Shown here: one piece after another, positions 7,974 to 14,336 of the stretch
How positions within the stretch are numbered: the first letter of the stretch is position 1
How the letters are laid out: every line of letters begins with the position of its first letter
Origin: Chloroflexota bacterium
GTDB taxonomy: Bacteria; Chloroflexota; UBA5177; JANWHV01
DNA: 22,403 bases
Assembly (NCBI GenBank): GCA_025924845.1
Contig: JAICHN010000026.1
Coordinates: 1 to 22,403, forward strand
Direction of reading: 5' to 3'
The notes under the pieces: model-generated
The model's database searches: none
What the model was told of the DNA's origin: nothing
Seen by the model: only the letters and a program-made list of their open reading frames with translations
Translations under genes and position numbers: made by a program

Positions 7974-7981
7974 TACCGATG
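7954..7981. promoter_or_regulatory. Palindromic operator, probable TetR-family binding site
   Basis: Arms CATCGATAAC (7954-7963) and GTTACCGATG (7972-7981) are inverted repeats with 9 of 10 matches around the 8-base spacer GTGATATA. The site covers the spacer, -10 box and start of the reductase promoter, a position expected for repression. Extra GTAAC copies at 7912, 7921 and 7981 and ATAAC at 7929 surround it. Assignment to the adjacent TetR gene is by position. Confidence 0.65.
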
Positions 7982-8094
7982 TAACCATACTGTGCCTCGT
8001 CCAGAATTGCCTTTGCCAAGCGCTAGGGAGGACCGTGCGAAATAGGAAGGTCTATAGCGCCTTCGTCCGAGCCTAGAGAATGAGGAGAATGACC

Positions 8095-8970
8095 ATGACC
8101 GACATCACCGTCGCCGGCTCTTTCCAACTCGGCGACCAGGCGGTGAACCGCCTGGGCTATGGCGCAATGCAACTCTCCGGTCCGGGCATATTCGGACCGC
8201 CCAAGGACCGCATCACCGCGCTTGCCGTGCTGCGCGAGGCTGTGGCGAGCGGGGTCAACCACATCGACACCAGTGACTACTACGGCCCGCATGTCACCAA
8301 CCAGCTTATCCGCGAGGCGTTGCATCCCTACCCGCACGACCTCGTCACCGTGACAAAGGTTGGCGCCGCCCGGGGAGAGGACGCCTCCTGGAATCCGGCG
8401 ATGACGCCCGCCGAATTGAGGCGCGCCGTACAAGATAACCTGCGCAACCTGGGCGTCGACGTGCTCGACGTCGTCAACCTGCGCCTGATGGGGGAGGGCC
8501 ATGGGCCGAGCGAGGGCTCAATCGCCGAGCCGCTAACCACGCTCGCCGACCTCCAGAAGCAGGGCCTGATCCGGCAGCTTGGCTTGAGTAACGTGACGTC
8601 CACTCAGATCGAGGAGGGGCGCCACATCGCCCAGATCGTGTGCGTGCAGAACCACTACAATCTTGCTCACCGCGACGACGATGCGCTGATCGATCAGCTT
8701 GCGGCCGAGGGCATAGCCTATGTGCCTTTCTTCCCGCTGGGCGGCTTCACGCCGCTCCAGTCGTCGACGCTGTCCGCCGTGGCGGCGCGGCTGGGCGTGA
8801 CGCCGATGCAGGTGGCGCTTGCCTGGCTTCTGCGGCGCGCGCCCAACATTCTCCTGATCCCAGGCACCTCATCGCTCGACCACCTGCGCGAGAACCTCGC
8901 GGCGGCCCAACTATCGCTGTCGGAGAACGTGCTCGCCGAACTCGACACGATCGGCAAGACCGCTCAGTAA
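8095..8970 (+). CDS. pdxI: Aldo/keto reductase, PdxI (YdbC) pyridoxal reductase-like
   Basis: I place the start at the third of three in-frame ATGs (8095) because GAGGAG lies seven bases before it, giving 291 residues. The (beta/alpha)8 aldo-keto reductase fold is evident: VNRLGYGAMQLSGPGIFGPP, HIDTSDYYGPHVTNQLIREA with the catalytic Asp and Tyr, the catalytic Lys in TVTKVGAARGEDASW, and IRQLGLSNVTSTQIEEG. NADPH-binding LLIPGTSSLDHLRENLAAA is near the C-terminus. The catalytic His is replaced: the strand reads VLDVVNLRLMG. To my recollection this DVVNLR form, with the GPGIFGPP and FFPLGGFTPLQSSTLS stretches, matches E. coli YdbC/PdxI, which reduces pyridoxal to pyridoxine with NADPH. It is divergent from and probably repressed by the TetR gene. 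Confidence 0.85.
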   Translation: MTDITVAGSFQLGDQAVNRLGYGAMQLSGPGIFGPPKDRITALAVLREAVASGVNHIDTSDYYGPHVTNQLIREALHPYPHDLVTVTKVGAARGEDASWNPAMTPAELRRAVQDNLRNLGVDVLDVVNLRLMGEGHGPSEGSIAEPLTTLADLQKQGLIRQLGLSNVTSTQIEEGRHIAQIVCVQNHYNLAHRDDDALIDQLAAEGIAYVPFFPLGGFTPLQSSTLSAVAARLGVTPMQVALAWLLRRAPNILLIPGTSSLDHLRENLAAAQLSLSENVLAELDTIGKTAQ

Positions 8971-8989
8971 GCGAACCACGATCATGCTC

Positions 8990-9104
8990 GGTAGGGGCAC
9001 GCAACCGTGCGCCGGCTTCTCCCGCTTTTAGGGGCACTGCGGCCTTCTGGGTGAAGGGTACCCTGGTTCGGGCCGCCAAGGGCACCCACAAGGGATGCCC
9101 CTAC
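8990..9104. repeat. Palindromic intergenic repeat-like element
   Basis: The 165-base gap between the reductase and rluD is largely a nested inverted repeat. The outer ends are GTAGGGGCA (8991-8999) and TGCCCCTAC (9096-9104). A GCACG/CGTGC hairpin sits at 8997-9010 and a GCGGCC/GGCCGC stem at 9039-9044 and 9071-9076. A direct copy of TAGGGGCAC recurs at 9029-9037. The GTAGGGGC...GCCCCTAC pattern is one I associate with dispersed non-coding repeats in several bacterial phyla, but copy number in this genome cannot be seen. It could also act as a convergent terminator, although it lacks a T-run. Confidence 0.5.
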
Positions 9105-9135
9105 GGAACCCAGCGGAACCTTGGGCCGCGTTATT

Positions 9136-10092
9136 TTAGCCGCCCCGTAAGCGTTCAAGCGCCCGTGCCAGGTCGGGAGGCAGGGGCGCCTGGAGGTCGA
9201 GTTCCTCGCCGCTAACGGGATGGGCGAAGCGGAGCCGGGCCGCGTGCAGAAACTGGCGGCTCAGGCCGAGAGCGGGCGCCGGACGACCATACACGGCGTC
9301 GCCCGCGATCGGCAAGCCCATGGCGCGGAAATGGACGCGGATCTGATGCGTACGTCCGGTGCCGAGCACCACCTCGAGCAGCGAATAGCCGCCCAGAGTT
9401 TCGAGCGTGCGATACGTGGTATCAGCCTCGCGTCCGCCCATTGCCACCACTGCCATTCTTTGCCGCTGCCGAGGATCGCGGCCGATTTCCCCACTAATCC
9501 GCCCAACGGGCGGGCACGGCGTGCCGACGACGAGCGCCAGATACTCCTTATGCACCTGGCGCTGTTTGAATGAGCCGGCCAGGGCGGCCAGGGCGCTTGG
9601 CGTTCGCGCCACCACGATCAGGCCCGAGGTATCCTTGTCCAGCCGATGGACGATGCCGGGACGGAACGGCTCGCCGGGTAGCGTCGCATAGCGGCCGAGC
9701 AGTGCGTTGACCAGAGTGCCGCTTAGATTGCCGGGGGCGGGATGGACCACCATGCCCGCCGGTTTGTCCACCACGACCAGTGCATCATCCTCATATACCA
9801 CGCGGAGCGGAATAGCTTCGGCGGCCGCGGTTGCCGGGGCGGCGTCGGGTAGCTCAAGTTCAATAACTGCCCCGGCGATGGGCCGCGCCGCCGCCTTAAC
9901 GACACGGCCGTTGACCGTTACCTTGCCCCCTTCGATGAGGTGGGCGATCGCCGTCCGCGACAGTTCAGGGTGCAGGGCGGCGGTGACGCGATCGAGCCGC
10001 TCGCCCGCCAGCTGGTCGGGTACGACATACCGGGCCTTCGCGGCGGCCCCGAGCGGTTCGCGAGGAGCGGGCGGCTTGGCGGAACGGCGCAC
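9136..10092 (-). CDS. rluD: RluA/RluD-family ribosomal large-subunit pseudouridine synthase
   Basis: The frame stays open back to 10377, but the family N-terminus fits the GTG at 10092, whose first base is the last base of the lspA stop (TAGTG). This gives 318 residues and translational coupling. An S4 RNA-binding domain spans about residues 22-82 (GERLDRVTAALHPELSRTAI, then GGKVTVNGRVVK). The catalytic domain follows: VYEDDALVVVDKPAGMVVHP, then the RPGIVHRLDKDTSGLIVVAR motif, where Asp152 is the catalytic aspartate. The C-terminal GRTHQIRVHFRAMGLPIAGD completes the signature. The enzyme isomerises uridines in 23S rRNA; which uridine is uncertain, so the symbol denotes the subfamily. lspA followed by rluD is a common bacterial gene order. 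Confidence 0.92.
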   Translation of the reverse strand: MRRSAKPPAPREPLGAAAKARYVVPDQLAGERLDRVTAALHPELSRTAIAHLIEGGKVTVNGRVVKAAARPIAGAVIELELPDAAPATAAAEAIPLRVVYEDDALVVVDKPAGMVVHPAPGNLSGTLVNALLGRYATLPGEPFRPGIVHRLDKDTSGLIVVARTPSALAALAGSFKQRQVHKEYLALVVGTPCPPVGRISGEIGRDPRQRQRMAVVAMGGREADTTYRTLETLGGYSLLEVVLGTGRTHQIRVHFRAMGLPIAGDAVYGRPAPALGLSRQFLHAARLRFAHPVSGEELDLQAPLPPDLARALERLRGG

Positions 10093-10643
10093 TATCGACT
10101 GCCGCTTGGGGCGCGCGTCGGCGGGCCGCCGGTACTGGATCGGTTGGGGTCGGACGTGAAAAGGAGATAGTAAGCCAGCAGACCCACCCCGCAGACGATG
10201 GCCGAGTCGGCCAGATTGAAGATTGGCCAGAACTGAATCTGAATGAAGTCCACGACGTGTCCGAGGCGTAGCCGATCCGCCAGGTTGCTGACTGCCCCAC
10301 CCAGTTGCAGGCCGAGGCTTACCTGCAAGAGCGGGGTGCGGCTGGGGAGATAGGCATACACGGCCACCACGGCGCACAGCACCAACCCGACCACGACGAG
10401 CAGCAGATCGCTGCCGCTAAGTAGGCCAAATGCCGCACCCTTGTTGGTGGTCAAAACGAGGCTGAACCAACCATCCAGGATGCTGGGCGCACCGGCAAGA
10501 TGCGTAGGCAAAGTCTGCCGCGCCCATGCCTTGGTGACCTGATCGAGAAGCAGGGCCGCGATTCCGAGGCCGGCGGTCAGGGCTCCAGGGGACCGCGTCT
10601 CGACCCCCGGCCCGCTCGGATTATTCATCGGTCGAGCGTCCAC
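10092..10643 (-). CDS. lspA: Lipoprotein signal peptidase (signal peptidase II)
   Basis: LspA cleaves signal peptides from diacylglyceryl-modified prolipoproteins at the membrane. The 183-residue product has four membrane helices (about 22-40, 78-98, 104-118 and 145-162). Family motifs are LDQVTKAW (33-40), TTNKGAAFGLL (65-75), NLADRLRLGHVVDFI (120-134) and FNLADSAI (142-149). The catalytic aspartates are Asp132 (VVDF) and Asp146 (LADS). The usual G-N-x-x-D-R motif reads S-N-L-A-D-R here, a conservative change. The GTG at 10643 is taken as start; the ATG at 10628 is an alternative, and neither has a strong ribosome site. A Pro/Ser/Arg-rich tail of about 18 residues extends past the usual end. 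Confidence 0.93.
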   Translation of the reverse strand: MDARPMNNPSGPGVETRSPGALTAGLGIAALLLDQVTKAWARQTLPTHLAGAPSILDGWFSLVLTTNKGAAFGLLSGSDLLLVVVGLVLCAVVAVYAYLPSRTPLLQVSLGLQLGGAVSNLADRLRLGHVVDFIQIQFWPIFNLADSAIVCGVGLLAYYLLFTSDPNRSSTGGPPTRAPSGSR

Positions 10644-10716
10644 GGCACGGGAGGTGCGTCGAGTAATACGACTCGTGAAGGATAGATGGTACTGCTCACG
10701 ATGCAGGGGACCTCGT

Positions 10717-11829
10717 TCAGTAGATCGGCGCCAGAGTGGCTACTTGTAGAATGTCGGCGAAAACGGCGGCGGCGGTTACTTGTCTGCCGGCGCCGGGCCC
10801 GGAGACGATAAGGGTTCGTTCAGAGTAGCGGGCGGTGCGGAAGCTAATCAGGTTATCGGTGCCGCGGAGCCTGCCGAGCGGTGTCGCTTGGGGCACCGGG
10901 ACAAGCCCCACGCGCGTTTGGCCGGCACTTACCTCAACCAAATAGCGGAGCACGAGCCCTTGCTCATCAGCGGACTGCTGGCGAGACTTCATGCCGGCAT
11001 CGAGGCAGGGAAGGTGTTCCATGAAGTCGGCGAGGTCGAGGTTGGCCAGATCGTCGGGCACCAGGCTTTCGCGCTGGATGTCGGGTAACTCGGCCCTCAC
11101 CCCCAGCATGCGAGTCAGAATGAGCGCTTTTCGCGCCACATCTACCCCCATAAGGTCATCCCGCGGATCGGGTTCGGCGAATCCCTGGTGCATGGCCGCC
11201 TTTACGGCCTCGGAGAACAACTGACCATCTTCCAATTCCGTACAGAGGTAATTGAGCGTGCCCGAGAGGCAAGCATCAATGCTGACGATCTCATCTCCGG
11301 AGTCCACGAGGCCGAGCAGCGTGGTAATGACCGGCAAGCCCGCGCCTACCGTGGCTTCATGGCGCACGCACTGTCCACGGCGCCGCCCAGCCATCAACTG
11401 GTACCAGACCTCGGTACTGGCGGAGAGGGGCCGTTTATTGGCCATAACGATGTCGAGGCCTATCTCGGCGGCATGGAGGAGGACGGGAATCGTGTGATCC
11501 GAGGCGGTGGCGTCGATCACGATGGCCCGGTTGAACCCACGGTCCCGCACCGTTTCCAGCAGAGCAATTTGTTCGTCCTCGGGCGTACCGTGGTAGCCGG
11601 AGGCGCCCGAAAGACCTTCGTCGGCCACCGCCCGCAGGGTTTCCTCGTCAAGAAGAGGATCGCCCGCCACCATGGAACTGGAGCCGGCCAGGGCGAGCAG
11701 CGGTAGGTCGAGGGCATGAGCGGTTCGGAGATGGGTGCGCTGTTGCAGGAGTTGGCGGAGTAAAGTACGACCGATGCCGCCGGTGCCGAGCAGAACAAGC
11801 GGGACTCGGCGAGTGTGATTCGCGGACAA
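10717..11829 (-). CDS. hom: Homoserine dehydrogenase (monofunctional, without ACT domain)
   Basis: This enzyme reduces aspartate semialdehyde to homoserine with NAD(P)H, leading to threonine and methionine. I favour the TTG at 11829 (370 residues) because AGGGAGG lies four bases upstream; a TTG at 11847 in the same frame would translate through that site. The Rossmann motif VLLGTGGIGRTLLRQLL is at the N-terminus. Next come VIDATASDHTIPVLLHAA, the catalytic-region lysine in MANKRPLSAS, SIDACLSGTLNYLCTEL and the DPRDDLMGVDVARKALIL substrate motif. The DDLMGVDVARK form resembles the dehydrogenase half of bifunctional ThrA/MetL enzymes, but no aspartokinase domain is present. No C-terminal ACT domain means threonine feedback through that route is absent. 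It is divergent from the trp operon. Confidence 0.93.
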   Translation of the reverse strand: MSANHTRRVPLVLLGTGGIGRTLLRQLLQQRTHLRTAHALDLPLLALAGSSSMVAGDPLLDEETLRAVADEGLSGASGYHGTPEDEQIALLETVRDRGFNRAIVIDATASDHTIPVLLHAAEIGLDIVMANKRPLSASTEVWYQLMAGRRRGQCVRHEATVGAGLPVITTLLGLVDSGDEIVSIDACLSGTLNYLCTELEDGQLFSEAVKAAMHQGFAEPDPRDDLMGVDVARKALILTRMLGVRAELPDIQRESLVPDDLANLDLADFMEHLPCLDAGMKSRQQSADEQGLVLRYLVEVSAGQTRVGLVPVPQATPLGRLRGTDNLISFRTARYSERTLIVSGPGAGRQVTAAAVFADILQVATLAPIY

Positions 11830-11840
11830 TATTCCTCCCT

Positions 11841-11869
11841 TTGACAACCGCGCGGTTGCCGTTTACACT
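11841..11869 (+). promoter_or_regulatory. Strong sigma-70 promoter of the trp operon
   Basis: Consensus TTGACA (11841-11846), a 17-base spacer and TACACT (11864-11869) predict a start near 11876, giving a leader of about 320 bases that contains the T-box. The -35 box lies directly beside the hom ribosome site and overlaps codons of the longer possible hom start. Confidence 0.8.
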
Positions 11870-11875
11870 GTGGGC

Positions 11876-12177
11876 ATAACGCTAAGTATACGGTACGCGT
11901 GGGAAGAGTAGCGCGCGAGCAGCCTGCAGAGAACCGGCGGTTGGTGAGAGTCCGGTGGCGGCGCGAGCGTGAATGGACCTACGGCCAGTTCACTCAATGC
12001 CGGCCGGCAGTAAGGTGAACCGCGTCACCTCCGATAGAGGGTGCATGACCACGAGGCTTGCGGGCGATCCGGACGGCCCGACCTGTCCCGGTCATGACGA
12101 GGAGAGTGCCTTGCGCTCTCGAAAATTGGGTGGCACCACGGGGTAACTCCCTCGTCCCAAGTGGACGAGGGTTTTTT
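11876..12177 (+). promoter_or_regulatory. T-box riboswitch, tryptophan-specific (UGG specifier)
   Basis: This leader RNA reads the charging state of tRNA-Trp and lets transcription continue when the tRNA is uncharged. The 5' side of the specifier-loop S-turn (AGTA, 11907-11910), an AGAGA element and a GGTTGGTGAGAG segment form Stem I. The 3' side is GAA (11971-11973) followed by the specifier codon TGG (11974-11976) and A. Stem III is the GAGAGTGC/GCGCTCTC hairpin (12102-12120). The T-box consensus GGGTGGCACCACGGGG is at 12128-12143. Its variable base is C (TGGC), which would pair with a G discriminator base, as bacterial tRNA-Trp carries. Specifier and discriminator therefore agree on Trp. 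An intrinsic terminator follows. Confidence 0.93.
12149..12177 (+). terminator. Rho-independent attenuator terminator of the trp T-box
   Basis: CCCTCGTCC (12149-12157) and GGACGAGGG (12163-12171) form a perfect 9-bp stem with a five-base loop, followed by six T residues. The upstream T-box bases can pair with the left arm as the competing antiterminator. Termination here would stop transcription 21 bases before trpE. Confidence 0.92.
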
Positions 12178-12197
12178 GTTGTCTTGGGGGCGGTGCC

Positions 12198-13694
12198 ATG
12201 CAGTACTCACTATCGCTTGAGCAGGCGCGCGAACGGTGCGCGGCGGAAGGCCGTGTGGCGATCTACCGTGAGATGCTGGCCGATCTGGATACTCCCGTAT
12301 CGGCCTATATCAAGGTTGTCGGATCCGAGCCGGGCTTCCTGCTCGAGAGTGTCGAAAACGGCGAACGAACGGCCCGCTATACCTTCCTGGGAATGGGGTC
12401 GCGGGCTCGCCTGTCGTATCAGGATGGGGTAGCAAGCCTCACCCGGCAGGGCGACGTAGAGCGTGAATGGCAGTGCGCCGATCCGCTCACCGCACTTGCC
12501 GAGTTCCTTGGTCCCTCAAATCTCAAGAAAGAGCATCTGCCGCCGTTTTGCGGCGGCGCGGTCGGTTACCTCGGCTTCGAGGCGGCGGGTTGCTTTGAAA
12601 GGCTGCCCAAGGGGCCGCCTGCCAGTCCTCGCCTCCCCGATGCCCTCTTCATGCTGGCCGATCCGGTCCTTGCTTTCGACCACGTGCAGCGAACGGTGAA
12701 GGTGATCAGCACGATCGCGCCGGACGAGCCGGGCGGCGTTGCGGGCAGCTATGCGGCGGCGATCGAGCGGATCGCCGAGGTTTGTACGCGGCTGGCCCAG
12801 CCGCTCGCGCCTCAACCGATTCGGGCCGCCGCTCCCGGAGAGTCGGCCAGGGCCGAAAGCAACGTGGGTAAGGAACGGCACATGGCGGCAGTGCGGCGGG
12901 CCGTGGAGTACATACACGCGGGCGACGCCATCCAGGTAGTGGTGTCGCAACGGCTGAGCCGGCCGCTCGGAGTGGACAGTTTCACTCTGTATAGGGCGCT
13001 GCGCACGGTCAGCCCCTCGCCGTACATGGTGTACCTCAATTTCGGCGATTTCGCGCTGGTCGGCGCCTCGGTGGAAACCTTACTCAAGGTCACGGGAAGG
13101 CACCTCTACTATCATCCCATTGCCGGTACGCGGCGCCGCGGCGCCACGCCGGACGAGGATCTCGCTCTGGAGCACGAGCTTCGCGCGGATGAGAAAGAAC
13201 GTGCCGAGCACATCATGCTGGTCGACCTGGGGCGCAACGACCTGGGCCGCGTGGCGGAGACCGGCTCGGTGCGCGTATCCGACCTGATGACCGTGGAACG
13301 CTTTTCGCACGTGATGCACCTGGTTTCCACGGTCGAGGCCGATCTGGCCGAAGGCTATGAGCCGTTCGACGCGTTGCGCTCGGCCTTTCCGGCGGGCACC
13401 GTTTCGGGCGCGCCAAAGATCCGGGCGATGGAGATCATCGCCGAACTCGAACCCCACCAACGCGGTCCCTACGCGGGATCGGCCGGCTATTTCGACTACA
13501 GCGGGGACCTGGACGCGGCAATCACCATCCGCACCGCTCTGGTCCATCAGGGCATGGTGTATATCCAGGCGGGCGGGGGCATTGTGGCCGACTCCGATCC
13601 GGAGGCCGAATGGCAGGAGACGCTGCATAAGGCGGGCGGCATGCTGCGCGCCGTCGAGGTCGCGGAACATCTAGACGAGTTGCAGCCGAGTTAA
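12198..13694 (+). CDS. trpE: Anthranilate synthase component I
   Basis: TrpE, with the TrpG glutaminase, converts chorismate and glutamine to anthranilate. The product has 498 residues, the usual length. The N-terminal domain has the LLES motif (FLLESVENGERTARYTFLG, about residues 49-67) that forms the tryptophan feedback site, so allosteric inhibition is probably retained. The C-terminal chorismate-binding domain includes YHPIAGTRRRGATPDEDLAL, the LRADEKERAEHIMLVDLGRN segment, SHVMHLVSTVEADL, FPAGTVSGAPKIRAMEII and VYIQAGGGIVADSDPEAEW. The usual VGSSPE stretch reads VGASVE here. It is the first structural gene after the T-box, with 18 bases to trpG. Confidence 0.97.
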   Translation: MQYSLSLEQARERCAAEGRVAIYREMLADLDTPVSAYIKVVGSEPGFLLESVENGERTARYTFLGMGSRARLSYQDGVASLTRQGDVEREWQCADPLTALAEFLGPSNLKKEHLPPFCGGAVGYLGFEAAGCFERLPKGPPASPRLPDALFMLADPVLAFDHVQRTVKVISTIAPDEPGGVAGSYAAAIERIAEVCTRLAQPLAPQPIRAAAPGESARAESNVGKERHMAAVRRAVEYIHAGDAIQVVVSQRLSRPLGVDSFTLYRALRTVSPSPYMVYLNFGDFALVGASVETLLKVTGRHLYYHPIAGTRRRGATPDEDLALEHELRADEKERAEHIMLVDLGRNDLGRVAETGSVRVSDLMTVERFSHVMHLVSTVEADLAEGYEPFDALRSAFPAGTVSGAPKIRAMEIIAELEPHQRGPYAGSAGYFDYSGDLDAAITIRTALVHQGMVYIQAGGGIVADSDPEAEWQETLHKAGGMLRAVEVAEHLDELQPS

Positions 13695-13712
13695 GCGGAA
13701 GGGAGCGCGGCG

Positions 13713-14336
13713 ATGCGTCTGTTGATGATTGACAATTTTGACAGCTTTACCTACAACCTCGTCCAGTACTTACGTGAGCTGGGCGCGGTGGTGGCCGTGG
13801 TGCGCAACGACTGCGACCGTGCGTTACCGGAATTGTTGGCCGACTTTGACGGCCTGGTGGTGTCGCCCGGACCCTGCGCACCCAGCCAGGCGGGCATCTC
13901 GATAGCCGCCTTACGTCTGGCCGGTGAGCCTGCCGGCGCGATGCCCGCTCTCGGCGTGTGCTTGGGCCATCAGGCGCTGGCCGAAGCATATGGAGGGCGG
14001 GTGACGCGGGCGCGCGCCCCCATGCACGGCAAGACCTCGCTGATCTGGCACGACGGATCGCCGCCTTTCGCGGGCGTGTCCAGTCCCACCGAGGTGATGC
14101 GCTACCACTCCTTGATCATGAACCCGGGTGACCTCCCGGACACCCTTCGCGTGACGGCGCGGACCAGCGAGGGAGAGATCATGGGCCTGGCTCATAAGAC
14201 GCTTCCGATCTATGGCGTACAGTTTCACCCGGAGTCCATCGCCACCGGCGATGGGAAGGCCATGCTGCGTTCCTTCCTCGATGTGGTCCGGGAGCATCCT
14301 CGCACGACGGCGCTTCCGGTGGGAGCGGCGCGATGA
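13713..14336 (+). CDS. trpG: Anthranilate synthase component II (glutamine amidotransferase)
   Basis: TrpG releases ammonia from glutamine for TrpE. The 207-residue product is a class I amidotransferase with the N-terminal MRLLMIDNFDSFTYNLVQYL, oxyanion loop VVSPGPCAPSQAG, nucleophile Cys83 in GVCLGHQALAEAYGG, and the His172/Glu174 pair in VQFHPESIATG. The MHGKTSLIWHDG and MRYHSLIM segments are typical of TrpG/PabA. A bifunctional role with a separate PabB in folate synthesis is possible but cannot be judged here. Ribosome site GGAAGGGAG precedes the ATG, and the stop overlaps the trpD start (ATGA). Confidence 0.97.
   Translation: MRLLMIDNFDSFTYNLVQYLRELGAVVAVVRNDCDRALPELLADFDGLVVSPGPCAPSQAGISIAALRLAGEPAGAMPALGVCLGHQALAEAYGGRVTRARAPMHGKTSLIWHDGSPPFAGVSSPTEVMRYHSLIMNPGDLPDTLRVTARTSEGEIMGLAHKTLPIYGVQFHPESIATGDGKAMLRSFLDVVREHPRTTALPVGAAR

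Noticed and set aside
9136..10377. 413-residue version of the RluD-type synthase
   Set aside because: The first 95 codons lie inside lspA in another frame, are Arg/Pro/Gly-rich and unrelated to the family. The GTG overlapping the lspA stop fits the known N-terminus.
10660..10680. TAATACGACTC, identical to the first 11 bases of the T7 RNA polymerase promoter
   Set aside because: The remaining bases (gtgaagg) do not match and there is no phage polymerase context. It is half of a short CGAGT/ACTCG hairpin and is best taken as chance.
12002..12101. Trp leader peptide attenuator as in enteric trp operons
   Set aside because: There is no short frame with tandem Trp codons and a ribosome site before the terminator, while the T-box sequence, specifier loop and competing stem are all present.
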